From NCBI GenBank assembly GCA_900759335.1, contig CAAEUX010000088.1, positions 1-64,000 of the forward strand: 64,000 nt of DNA, given 5' to 3'. Positions within the stretch are counted from its first letter, which is position 1. Every line of letters starts with the position of its first letter. Below are positions 56,698-64,000 of this stretch, in pieces. Made by a program: the position numbers and the translations under genes. This DNA is from an uncultured Collinsella sp. (lineage in GTDB: Bacteria > Actinomycetota > Coriobacteriia > Coriobacteriales > Coriobacteriaceae). The notes below the pieces were generated by a model, which saw only the letters and a program-made list of their open reading frames with translations, ran no database searches and was not told the DNA's origin.

Positions 56698-58377
56698 ATG
56701 GCGGAGTTTATCTACCAGATGTATCAGGCTCGCAAGGCCCATGGCGACAAGGTGATCCTTGACGACGTGACCCTGAGCTTCTACCCCGGTGCCAAGATCG
56801 GCGTCGTGGGCCCCAACGGTATGGGCAAGTCGACCCTGCTCAAGATTATGGCCGGCATCGAGGAGGTCTCCAACGGCGATGCCAGGCTCACCCCCGGCTA
56901 CACTGTGGGCATCCTGCAGCAGGAGCCGCCGCTCGACGACGACAAGACCGTCATCGAGAACGTGCGCATGGCGTTTGGCGATATGATCGCCAAGGTCGAT
57001 CGCTTCAATAAGATCGGCGAGGAGATGTGCGACCCGGATTGCGACATGGACGCCCTCATGGCCGAGATGGGCAAGCTCCAGGACGAGATCGACGCCGCCG
57101 ACGGCTGGGATATCGATTCCAAGCTCGGCCAGGCCATGGACGCCCTGCAGCTGCCCGATTCCGACATGCCGGTTAACGTGCTTTCCGGTGGCGAGCGCCG
57201 TCGCGTGGCCCTGTGCAAGCTGCTGCTCGAGGCTCCCGACCTGCTGCTGCTCGACGAGCCCACGAACCACCTGGACGCCGAATCGATCCTGTGGCTCGAG
57301 CACTTCCTGCACAACTACCAGGGCGCGGTGCTTGCCGTCACGCACGATCGCTACTTCCTGGATAACGTTGCCGAGTGGATCTGCGAGGTCGACCGCGGTC
57401 ACCTTTATCCCTACAAGGGCAACTACTCCACGTATCTGGAGACCAAGGCCGCGCGTATCGAGGCGCAGGGCAACCGTGACGCCAAGCTCGCCAAGCGCAT
57501 GGAGGCCGAGCTCGAGTGGGTACGCAGTTCACCCAAGGCTCGCCAGGCCAAGAACAAGGCTCGTCTGGCTCGCTACGAGGAGATGGAGGCCGAGGCCCGC
57601 GCAAGCCAGAAGCTCGACTGGACCGATATCCGCATCCCTGTGGGCCCGCGTCTGGGCAACAAGGTGCTCGAGGCCCATCACCTGCACAAGGAGTTCGACG
57701 GTCGCGTGCTCATCGATGACCTTTCGTTCACCCTGCCGCGCAACGGCATCGTGGGCGTGATCGGCCCCAACGGTGTCGGTAAGACCACGCTGTTCAAGAC
57801 GATTGTGGGTCTGGAGCCGCTGACTTCGGGCGAGCTCGAGGTGGGCGAGACCGTCAAGATTAGCTACGTTGATCAGAACCGCTCCGGCATCGACCCCGAC
57901 AAGAACCTGTGGGAGGTCGTCTCGGACGGCCTGGACCACATGATGGTCGGCGAGACCGAGGTCCCGAGCCGCGCCTATGTGGCGAGCTTTGGCTTTAAGG
58001 GCCAGGACCAGCAGAAGCGCGCTGGCGTACTCTCCGGTGGCGAGCGCAACCGTCTGAACCTGGCACTCACGCTCAAGCAGGGCGGCAACCTGCTGCTCCT
58101 CGACGAGCCCACGAACGACCTCGACGTCGAGACGCTGTCCTCGCTCGAGGCGGCGCTGCTCGAGTTCCCGGGCTGCTCGGTGGTCATTAGCCACGACCGT
58201 ATGTTCCTGGACCGCGTCGCCACGCACATTCTGGCGTGGGAGGGCACCGACGAGAATCCGGGCAACTGGTATTGGTTCGAGGGTAATTTCGAGGCCTATC
58301 AGGCCAACCGCATCGAGCGCCTGGGCGAGGACGCGGCCCAGCCGCATCGTATTCACCGTAAGCTGACGCGCGACTAG
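56698..58377 (+). CDS. ettA: Energy-dependent translational throttle protein EttA (ABC-F)
   Basis: A 559-residue ABC-F ATPase that binds the ribosomal E site and gates the first elongation step according to the ATP/ADP ratio. Two ATPase domains are complete: Walker A GPNGMGKST and GPNGVGKTT, signatures LSGGERRR and LSGGERNR, Walker B LLLLDEPTNHLDAES and LLLLDEPTNDLDVET. The arm and linker (RNDAKLAKRMEAELEWVRSS-like and KARQAKNKARLARYEEM) fit EttA rather than an antibiotic-resistance ABC-F. Start behind AAAGGATAGAACAGGCAA. Confidence 0.95.
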   Translation: MAEFIYQMYQARKAHGDKVILDDVTLSFYPGAKIGVVGPNGMGKSTLLKIMAGIEEVSNGDARLTPGYTVGILQQEPPLDDDKTVIENVRMAFGDMIAKVDRFNKIGEEMCDPDCDMDALMAEMGKLQDEIDAADGWDIDSKLGQAMDALQLPDSDMPVNVLSGGERRRVALCKLLLEAPDLLLLDEPTNHLDAESILWLEHFLHNYQGAVLAVTHDRYFLDNVAEWICEVDRGHLYPYKGNYSTYLETKAARIEAQGNRDAKLAKRMEAELEWVRSSPKARQAKNKARLARYEEMEAEARASQKLDWTDIRIPVGPRLGNKVLEAHHLHKEFDGRVLIDDLSFTLPRNGIVGVIGPNGVGKTTLFKTIVGLEPLTSGELEVGETVKISYVDQNRSGIDPDKNLWEVVSDGLDHMMVGETEVPSRAYVASFGFKGQDQQKRAGVLSGGERNRLNLALTLKQGGNLLLLDEPTNDLDVETLSSLEAALLEFPGCSVVISHDRMFLDRVATHILAWEGTDENPGNWYWFEGNFEAYQANRIERLGEDAAQPHRIHRKLTRD

Positions 58378-58387
58378 TAGCAAGTAG

Positions 58388-58416
58388 AAAGGCCGCCACC
58401 AAGGGCGGCCTTTCTT
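58388..58416 (+). terminator. Terminator of ettA
   Basis: AAAGGCCGCC-ACCAA-GGGCGGCCTTT is a strong stem followed by CTTG. Some T lie in the stem itself. Confidence 0.8.
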
Positions 58417-58657
58417 GTAGCAATTGCACTGCAGCTATGCCCTGGCTGCTGGTTTGATTCATAATCAAAGTTATCTCTTTGGGATTAAAGCCCGTTTTTG
58501 CTATGAGCGATTTTCTAATTCCGTTTAAAACGTAAAGACGCATTGAGTTGCAAGGACATAAGCAAATCGAATTGAAATATAACCAGTGCTGTAACGTTAC
58601 AAAAAGGATTATAGAATAGGAGTACCTTATAAGTCGCTTCTCTAGAAAGAAGAACAT
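58417..58657. other. AT-rich upstream region of the protease-like gene
   Basis: About 240 bases, clearly richer in A and T than the surroundings, with no gene. The region GTAACGTTAC (about 58591-58600) is a perfect 10-bp palindrome and could be an operator. It marks the left edge of the AT-rich island. Confidence 0.4.
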
Positions 58658-59785
58658 ATGCTTTCGCGTCGTCGTTTTCTGCAACTTGTCGCGTCTTCAA
58701 TTGTCGCCTTAGCCGCACGTCCGAAAGAGGTTTTTGCTTCGACGGGCAATATTGATGGTGAGCAGATACAATTTACTTCTGAAATTGCGCAAGAGCTTGC
58801 CGATAAATATATAAAGGGACTCCTCGGCTATTCGTATACGCCTTCTGACCCTATTCCTTTTGTAGATGTTGATGGGTCCCCGCTTGGTTACATTGTTCCG
58901 GTTGTGACATCCAATAGAGCCGCGGGCTATTTGGTTTTAGATGCTTCAGATGATGAAATACTTACGGGATATCGTTTTGGAGACGGCTTAGTCAGCCCTA
59001 TGGATCGGGGAGGAGATCTTGGTGTCGAGTCTTATTCTTTCAATAACCCAGTCGTAATGATCAATCCATTCGAATTCGGCGTGCAATCTTTGGACGGTTC
59101 AATAACAACAAATTGCGGAAGAACAATCCCGGCTGTTTCCATAGAAGGACGGCCTGTCGTTTTATCGAATAAACCTTCAAGCTGGAACGATGTTGTAATT
59201 TACGCAACTCAAATGCAGGATTACACAGTATCTGGATTTCGTTCCATTTCTCAGTTTATGTCATATGATGAAAGCGAGATTAAGAGGCTTACCGCCCACT
59301 ATGCTTGTATGGTGACAGCTTTTTCGAACGTTGCGGAACTGTATGGCATTGCCAATTTATATAGCGACCCTTCGCAATATATGCAGATATGGAGTTACAC
59401 CAATACCCATGCTCTTTCCGATGAAGAACAGACTGTTCCCGGCGTTGTTTTGGGTGGAACGCCGATATCAACCTGTGCAACGGGGTTTACAAATTACTGC
59501 GCAAGCAGAGGAAGTACTCTTATCGCCCGCACTGTCTCCTCTCCGGCTATCGCGAGCATTCAAAATGAGATTAACTCTAATAGACCGAATGTTTTACATG
59601 CGAGTTTGTACAACGGATCAGCCCATTCTGTAACAGCGGAGGCTTACGCCACACTTACTGGTAAGAAAACTGGAGAGACAAGGCAGATGATTGGCATAGC
59701 GGACGGCTGGAATTCATCTTTATCCTTCCTGAAGTATGATCAGAGCTATTATGCGTGGACTTATGGAACGACTTTTTCGAAGTAG
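58658..59785 (+). CDS. Tat-exported papain-like (C39/C10-type) cysteine peptidase homologue
   Basis: A 375-residue exported protein. MLSRRRFLQLVASSIVALAA is a twin-arginine signal (SRRxFL). The part up to 190 resembles the propeptide of streptopain-type peptidases (GYLVLDASDDEILTGYRFGDG). The second half has a plausible catalytic cysteine in HYACMVTAFSNVAELYGI (C217), histidine in GSAHSVTAEAY (H323) and acid near GIADGWNSS (349). This order fits C39/C10 peptidases. Codons end in A or T much more than in neighbouring genes, which suggests recent acquisition. The catalytic assignment is inference. Confidence 0.68.
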   Translation: MLSRRRFLQLVASSIVALAARPKEVFASTGNIDGEQIQFTSEIAQELADKYIKGLLGYSYTPSDPIPFVDVDGSPLGYIVPVVTSNRAAGYLVLDASDDEILTGYRFGDGLVSPMDRGGDLGVESYSFNNPVVMINPFEFGVQSLDGSITTNCGRTIPAVSIEGRPVVLSNKPSSWNDVVIYATQMQDYTVSGFRSISQFMSYDESEIKRLTAHYACMVTAFSNVAELYGIANLYSDPSQYMQIWSYTNTHALSDEEQTVPGVVLGGTPISTCATGFTNYCASRGSTLIARTVSSPAIASIQNEINSNRPNVLHASLYNGSAHSVTAEAYATLTGKKTGETRQMIGIADGWNSSLSFLKYDQSYYAWTYGTTFSK

Positions 59786-60155
59786 GGCGATTCGTCTAGC
59801 CCTGTCTTTGGTGCTGATGGCTTCATTGGTGGGCTGTTCAACAAAGGAAGAGATATCGCGCGGAGGTTCCGGAGAAGTGACTGCGACAGACTCAGGTTCA
59901 TTAGAAATAGCTGGCGGGCATGCCGATGTGATGTTACAAGGAAAAGGCGTGCTTAGGTCGGTTGATGCTGAAGACGCTGTCTGCTCAATAGAGGATTTAA
60001 AGACAGGTGAAACTGCACCGTACCGAGTCTCAGATAATGCTGCGAATATGATTGAGTCGATACCGACTGGAGCGCAGGTTTCTTTTAGATACTTTGCTCC
60101 GCAACTTGAGGATGAGCTTGCTTCTCTGGTGTCTATATGCACCGATGACAACTAA
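59763..60155 (+). CDS. Small lipoprotein overlapping the peptidase-like gene
   Basis: A 130-residue putative lipoprotein. RSRAIRLALSLVLMASLVGC is a signal with lipobox LVGC. The mature part (about 105 residues) is beta-rich and of unknown family; VTATDSGSLEIAGG and DLKTGETAPYRVSDNA suggest an OB- or DUF-type small barrel. It overlaps the peptidase gene by 23 bases (start at 59763; an ATG at 59736 is possible), which suggests coupled translation and a joint role, for example as inhibitor or anchor of the peptidase. Confidence 0.6.
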   Translation: MERLFRSRAIRLALSLVLMASLVGCSTKEEISRGGSGEVTATDSGSLEIAGGHADVMLQGKGVLRSVDAEDAVCSIEDLKTGETAPYRVSDNAANMIESIPTGAQVSFRYFAPQLEDELASLVSICTDDN

Positions 60156-60168
60156 AAGGCCTGAATTC

Positions 60169-60210
60169 AAAAGGCCTCGGATGGTCAATTGGCTATCCGA
60201 GGCCTTTTTT
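60169..60210. terminator. Bidirectional terminator
   Basis: AAAAGGCCTCGGAT and ATCCGAGGCCTTTT form a 14-bp perfect stem with T- or A-runs on either side, between the lipoprotein gene and the convergent minus-strand gene. Confidence 0.88.
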
Positions 60211-61516
60211 ACTCGACCGGGGCTTCGACCTTGTCGATGCCCCAGGCGGCTCCGAGACCGCCGGTGGTGTTGCGGCGGATGCGCACGGTAACCTCGCGGC
60301 GCTCGCCGGCCTGCGTGTAGCACAGGGGGAAGCTTGCGCGGTTTCGCGCGGCCTCGATGGTACCGCGCTCGCGGGCGATCCAGTAGTACTCGCCGACAAT
60401 GCCGAGCGTGTCGGCGCCGTAGGGGAGATAGGTCGACAACTGGTGCAGAAGCGGGCCGGGGCAGAAGACCTCGGTTGCGAAATCGACGGGGAAGTCCTCG
60501 GGGATGGTCGGTGCTGCGGGTGCGGGGGCTGGGGCCGCTGCGGGTGCCGAAGCCGGTGCCGGTGCGGGAATTTGTTCGCAAGCAGAGGTGGGCACGGATT
60601 TGATGACGGGTGCGGGCTCTGGCGTCGCTTCCGGCTTGATCGTGGAATCTGCGGGCTCCACGGTGGCGGGCGCGTCTGCAGCTGCAGTTTCAACCTCAAC
60701 CTGCGTCGCGTTCTCGTCCTCGACGCTCGACTTTGCCTCGATGGGCGTGGACGCCATGGTGGTGATGCCGGCGTTGGCGTTCTCGGGGTCATAGACGACC
60801 GTGAGTGAGATGGCAGGCTGCGGTGCCTCGGGCTCCGATGCCGCCTCGGCAGCGTCCTGTTCTGTGGGCTCTTCGGGCTGATCGTCCTCAGCCTCGTCGC
60901 CAAAGACATCGCTGTTTTGGAACGCAGGCGTCTCGGGTTGGTCAACGGCTTCTTCGGTTGTCGACTTGGGCGCCTCGTTGAGCTCCACAGTGGCTTCCTG
61001 CTCGGATATGACTTCGGGATCGGTCGTGGCGGCGATATCGGTTTCGGCTTCTGTCGTTACCTCAATAGCGACTTCGATCTCTGTCTCGGGCTCGGGCTCC
61101 GGCACAGCTTCAACCACGGGTTTGGGTTCGGGACGCTTAACGTGCTTGGGGCGCACCGCCTTGAGCTCCTTCTCGCCACGCTTCTTCTTTTTGTAGGACT
61201 GCTTGGCGCCCTTGGTGGCCTTGGGCTTGTCCTCGCCCTTGGCAAGCGCTGCGTCCCATGCCTCGTTGGCGATGACGGTGGCGTACAGGCGGCCGCCCTT
61301 AAAGACAGTCAGTTTAATGCAGTCGTCGAGCTCCTCGAGCAGCTCGCGCGTGGACTCGAAGCCCAGTTCATAAGCGGTCATGTCGCCAGCGGCGAGCGCC
61401 TCCTCGACCTGCGTCATAAACGTTTGCTTGCCGCATCCAATCGCATCGCGCAGCAGGCGATACAGATAGATGTGGTTGCCCGGCGAAAGCGTGGGCCTAA
61501 CTATTGTCTTGCTCAT
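60209..61516 (-). CDS. Two-domain protein with a long acidic Pro/Ala/Glu linker
   Basis: A 435-residue protein of unknown function. Residues 1-95 form a compact helical domain with a possible winged-helix end (YELGFESTRELLEELDDCIKL then KGGRLYATV), faintly like LOTUS/OST-HTH domains. A basic stretch rich in lysine follows (KQSYKKKKRGEKELK). Residues about 135-345 are low complexity, acidic with many Pro, Glu and Ala. The last 90 residues form a conserved-looking domain (FPVDFATEVFCPGPLLHQLSTYLPYG to GIDKVEAPVE). No signal peptide. ATG 61516 follows AAAGAGGAGATTTGCC. RNA binding is a guess only. Confidence 0.6.
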   Translation of the reverse strand: MSKTIVRPTLSPGNHIYLYRLLRDAIGCGKQTFMTQVEEALAAGDMTAYELGFESTRELLEELDDCIKLTVFKGGRLYATVIANEAWDAALAKGEDKPKATKGAKQSYKKKKRGEKELKAVRPKHVKRPEPKPVVEAVPEPEPETEIEVAIEVTTEAETDIAATTDPEVISEQEATVELNEAPKSTTEEAVDQPETPAFQNSDVFGDEAEDDQPEEPTEQDAAEAASEPEAPQPAISLTVVYDPENANAGITTMASTPIEAKSSVEDENATQVEVETAAADAPATVEPADSTIKPEATPEPAPVIKSVPTSACEQIPAPAPASAPAAAPAPAPAAPTIPEDFPVDFATEVFCPGPLLHQLSTYLPYGADTLGIVGEYYWIARERGTIEAARNRASFPLCYTQAGERREVTVRIRRNTTGGLGAAWGIDKVEAPVE

Positions 61517-61587
61517 GGCAAATCTCCTCTTTACACATGTAAAGCATCTTACCATCGCATGGCGTTCGCCATGGCGGCGCCCAAGGC

Positions 61588-61622
61588 AAACGGGCGCGAA
61601 CCGCTTTCGATTCGCGCCCGTT
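61588..61622 (-). terminator. Terminator of the Ser/Thr-rich membrane protein gene
   Basis: On the minus strand ACGGGCGCGAA and TTCGCGCCCGT pair around a 10-base loop, followed by TTTG. It lies behind the gene at 61657-62610. Confidence 0.65.
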
Positions 61623-61656
61623 GTACAGGTCGGTTATCTATGAGAGGCAAATGTGC

Positions 61657-62610
61657 TTAGTTGCCCGATGCCGTGCCTTGACTCGAGTTGTCAGATGCCG
61701 TGCCGGACGCAGTTCCGCTCGAGCTGTTGGTGTTGCTACTGTCTGCTGCACCCGTTCCCGACGTGGTGTCGCTCGTCTGGTCGCCCGTGCTCGGCTGAGA
61801 GCCGTCAGTCGTTTGGCTTGAGTCGGTCGTGCCGGACGGCGTGCCACTGTTGGCCGTGGAGGAATCGGTGCCCTGCGATTGGTTTTGGGTGTTCGAGGAC
61901 GAATCGGTAGAGGTAGAACTGTCTTGCGTGTCGTCCGCCTGTGCCTGCTGATCTTGCGACTGGGTGTCGCCATTTGCATCGCTCTCGGTCGTGCGCGACG
62001 ACAGGATTGGCTCGGGACGCTCGCCCAGACCCTCACCGGCAGTGGTGATAAGGATGGCGCCGGCGCAGGCGATGACCGCGACGATGGCGATGGCGATCGA
62101 GAAGACGATGACCTTCTTTTGTGTCTGGCTGCGCTCTGCCGCCGCCTTGGCGCGCAGGCTGTTGGGGGCGACGCGCGCCGTGGTCGCGCGTCCCGCAACC
62201 TGGCGCATTTCCTGCGTGGTCGCGGCGCCACCTAGGTGCTCCTCGACATCGGGCTCAACGGGCTCGTAGGCGCCGGCAGGGTAGTCGACAGCGGCATGCG
62301 TGCCCTTGATTGCTTCGGCGCTGGCAGAGATAAAGTGGCGGTAGACCTGCGAGGACACAACGGTGATGACCGAGCTCACGGCGGCACCAATTACTGAACC
62401 AGCGATACCAATCTTGGAGGCAAGCGCGACGCTCGTGGCAGCAGCTGCGGCGCCGGCGATGATCTGGGGAATGGAAATGTCATCGAACAGGCCCTTTTTG
62501 GGCGCGATGGCCATGGTCTGTCCGATGGAATGGTTCTCGTGCACGCCGTTGTTGAGCGATGCCGGCGTCATGACGCGCGTGCGCGGCGCGTCGGTGTACT
62601 TGGTTGTCAT
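61657..62610 (-). CDS. Membrane protein with a Ser/Thr/Gln/Asp-rich extracellular tail
   Basis: A 317-residue protein. Residues about 48-95 contain small-residue hydrophobic segments (IIAGAAAAATSVALASKIGIAG, VIGAAVSSVITVVSS) and a further helix VIVFSIAIAIVAVIACAGAILI near 170-190. The last 110 residues are almost only Ser, Thr, Asp, Gln, Gly and Asn, a tail suited to cross the cell wall or to be glycosylated. No LPXTG sorting signal is seen. Family unknown. ATG 62610 follows GGAGGACCCCGT. Confidence 0.65.
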   Translation of the reverse strand: MTTKYTDAPRTRVMTPASLNNGVHENHSIGQTMAIAPKKGLFDDISIPQIIAGAAAAATSVALASKIGIAGSVIGAAVSSVITVVSSQVYRHFISASAEAIKGTHAAVDYPAGAYEPVEPDVEEHLGGAATTQEMRQVAGRATTARVAPNSLRAKAAAERSQTQKKVIVFSIAIAIVAVIACAGAILITTAGEGLGERPEPILSSRTTESDANGDTQSQDQQAQADDTQDSSTSTDSSSNTQNQSQGTDSSTANSGTPSGTTDSSQTTDGSQPSTGDQTSDTTSGTGAADSSNTNSSSGTASGTASDNSSQGTASGN

Positions 62611-62813
62611 ACGGGGTCCTCCCGGTGTAAATCTGCTTCGTTTCGTGTAGCCATCAGGGTACCCACCAGATGTGAATCGTACGTGACATTTAACAGATAC
62701 CATCAACTCATCAATTGCTCACCAAGTTGGTGGGATGCGGTTACACCCGGCGGTTGAACTACAATAGGACTTGCTAATTGTTGTGAATGGCGTCTACGCA
62801 CGGGAGCATTCTT

Positions 62814-64000
62814 ATGAATCTTCACCTTTCTCAGTCTGATGGCTTTTTGCGTGTGGCGGCGGCGTCGCCGCGGAGTCGCGTGGCCGATGTCGAGGGCAAT
62901 GCCGAGGTTGCGCTGGCGGCTGTTCGCGAGGCTACCGAGCGCGGCGTTCGCGCGCTGGTGCTGCCCGAGCTTAACCTGACCGGCTATACCGCGGCCGACC
63001 TGTTCCATAACCGCACGCTGCTGCATGCCTGCGAAGCAGCACTGGTGCACATACTCGATGAAACCCGTGAGCTGCCGATCGTCTTTACCGTTGGCTTGCC
63101 CGTTACGGTGGCTGAAAACATCTACAACTGCGCGGCCGTGTGCTGTGCGGGCGAGCTTTTGGGCCTCACGGCCAAGAAGTATCTGCCCAACTATGGCGAG
63201 TTCTATGAGCGCCGTTGGTTTGCTCCGGCGCCTGCGGATCCCGTGTGGGTTGAATTTGCCGGTCAGGGTCCGGTCCCGCTGGGTTCAGGGCTTGTCTACC
63301 GTTGCTGTGACGAGGGCGCCGAGGACCTGGTGTTGGGCGTTGAGGTCTGTGAGGACCTGTGGGTGCCGGCGCCCCCTTCGACCGAGATGGCGCTTGACGG
63401 TGCGACGGTGATTCTCAACCCGTCGGCCTCGGACGAGATTATCGGTAAGGCAGATTACCGCCGCAGCCTTATCTCCAATCAGAGTGCGCGCCTGTACTGC
63501 GTCTATGCCTACGCGGACGCGAGCGAGGGCGAGTCCACGACCGACATGGTCTTTGCAGGCGAGAACCTCGTCTACGAAAACGGTTCGAAGCTCGCCGCGA
63601 CCAAACTGCTTACCTGCGATATGGTCGTCGCCGATGTCGATCTTGATCGTCTGGTTGCCGAGCGCCGTCGCTCGACGACGTGGACGCGCGCGGACGATGC
63701 GCCGGAGGCCACGACCGTTGAGTTTTCGTTTGAGGGCGTGCTGGCCGAAGAACCTGTCCTGCGCGATGCCTGCGATATCGACCGCGTTTTCCCGCGCGCG
63801 CCCTTTGTGCCGGCCGACCACGGCGACTTGGCCGAGCGCTGCGAGACGATCCTCGATCTGCAGACTGCGGGCCTCAAGACCCGCCTTGCCCACACGGGTA
63901 CCAAGGCTGCGGTTATCGGCCTTTCGGGCGGCTTGGACTCCACGCTAGCGCTGCTTGTGACCGTGCGTGCCTTCGATGCACTGGGGCTGCCGCGCACTGG
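62814..64000 (+). CDS. nadE: Glutamine-dependent NAD+ synthetase (3' end cut by window)
   Basis: The first 395 residues of NadE are inside the window. The N-terminal nitrilase-type glutaminase domain has its catalytic triad in LPELNLTGY (Glu), KKYLPNYGEFYE (Lys) and VEVCEDLWVP (Cys). The synthetase domain begins near residue 350 with the ATP loop IGLSGGLDSTLALLL. It makes NAD+ from deamido-NAD+, taking ammonia from glutamine. ATG 62814 follows ACGGGAGCATTCTT. The rest of the synthetase domain lies beyond 64000. Confidence 0.95.
   Translation, partial: MNLHLSQSDGFLRVAAASPRSRVADVEGNAEVALAAVREATERGVRALVLPELNLTGYTAADLFHNRTLLHACEAALVHILDETRELPIVFTVGLPVTVAENIYNCAAVCCAGELLGLTAKKYLPNYGEFYERRWFAPAPADPVWVEFAGQGPVPLGSGLVYRCCDEGAEDLVLGVEVCEDLWVPAPPSTEMALDGATVILNPSASDEIIGKADYRRSLISNQSARLYCVYAYADASEGESTTDMVFAGENLVYENGSKLAATKLLTCDMVVADVDLDRLVAERRRSTTWTRADDAPEATTVEFSFEGVLAEEPVLRDACDIDRVFPRAPFVPADHGDLAERCETILDLQTAGLKTRLAHTGTKAAVIGLSGGLDSTLALLVTVRAFDALGLPRT

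Noticed and set aside
1..64000. CRISPR array or insertion sequence
   Set aside because: No regularly spaced direct repeats and no transposase frame were seen anywhere in the window.

Overview
The window looks like chromosomal DNA of a strictly anaerobic, GC-rich gut actinobacterium of the class Coriobacteriia, most likely Collinsella or a close relative. This is inferred from gene content and base composition, not from a database search. Supporting signs are an anaerobic class III ribonucleotide reductase (NrdD/NrdG) with tandem NrdR-box-like sites, a DUF3793 protein beside a flavodoxin, tRNA genes with encoded CCA ends, and GC-rich codon use. There is no rRNA operon, CRISPR array, transposase, integrase or prophage.

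Layout. 1-3700: a long nested hairpin, tRNA-Leu, and a partner-switching pair (SpoIIE-type phosphatase and a STAS-HATPase fusion). 3700-6450: five tRNA genes (three tRNA-Gly(GCC), Cys, Val) around a GH13 alpha-glucosidase. 6450-12050: nrdD and nrdG separated by two long hairpins, then a pterin operon (folE, HD-domain protein, folB). 12050-19530: metallopeptidase, M19 dipeptidase, SlyD-like FKBP with a UreE-like protein, HAD phosphatase, Fur-family regulator, acylphosphatase, oxidoreductase, RNase H and a LysR regulator. 19800-27260: metY, a secreted protein, panE, a ferredoxin-type aldo/keto reductase, an oxidoreductase and endonuclease IV. The last two are each preceded by one copy of an 81-nt element with compensatory base changes. 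27400-30510: a polar amino acid ABC transporter. 30600-35070: flavodoxin/DUF3793, a membrane-anchored copper-type HMA protein behind a CsoR-like operator, an SOS-type Y-family polymerase/YolD operon and a short Fe-ADH-like protein. 35268-36962: pgi. 37100-40460: an unusual three-gene cassette (unknown protein, ClpP-like protease, VirD4/TraG-like ATPase) behind a stable-RNA-type promoter and a long leader. 40460-42030: two HAD phosphatases. 42178-53566: an eleven-gene catabolic cluster. 53600-55240: TatD and TcdA. 55350-56513: a candidate small RNA and an SdpR/SdpI pair. 56698-58377: ettA. 58430-60160: an AT-rich island with a Tat-exported cysteine-peptidase-like protein and a lipoprotein. 60209-62610: two low-complexity proteins. 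62814-end: nadE, cut by the window edge.

Most interesting. The 42-53.5 kb cluster has the fructoselysine logic (GntR regulator, permease, FrlC-, FrlB- and FrlD-like enzymes). It adds a second PfkB kinase, an FGGY kinase, a BtpA/SgcQ protein, a YjbQ protein and two amidohydrolases with altered metal-site motifs, which suggests catabolism of an uncharacterised amine-sugar or related adduct. The other leading candidates are the ClpP/TraG cassette and the paired 81-nt structured element.
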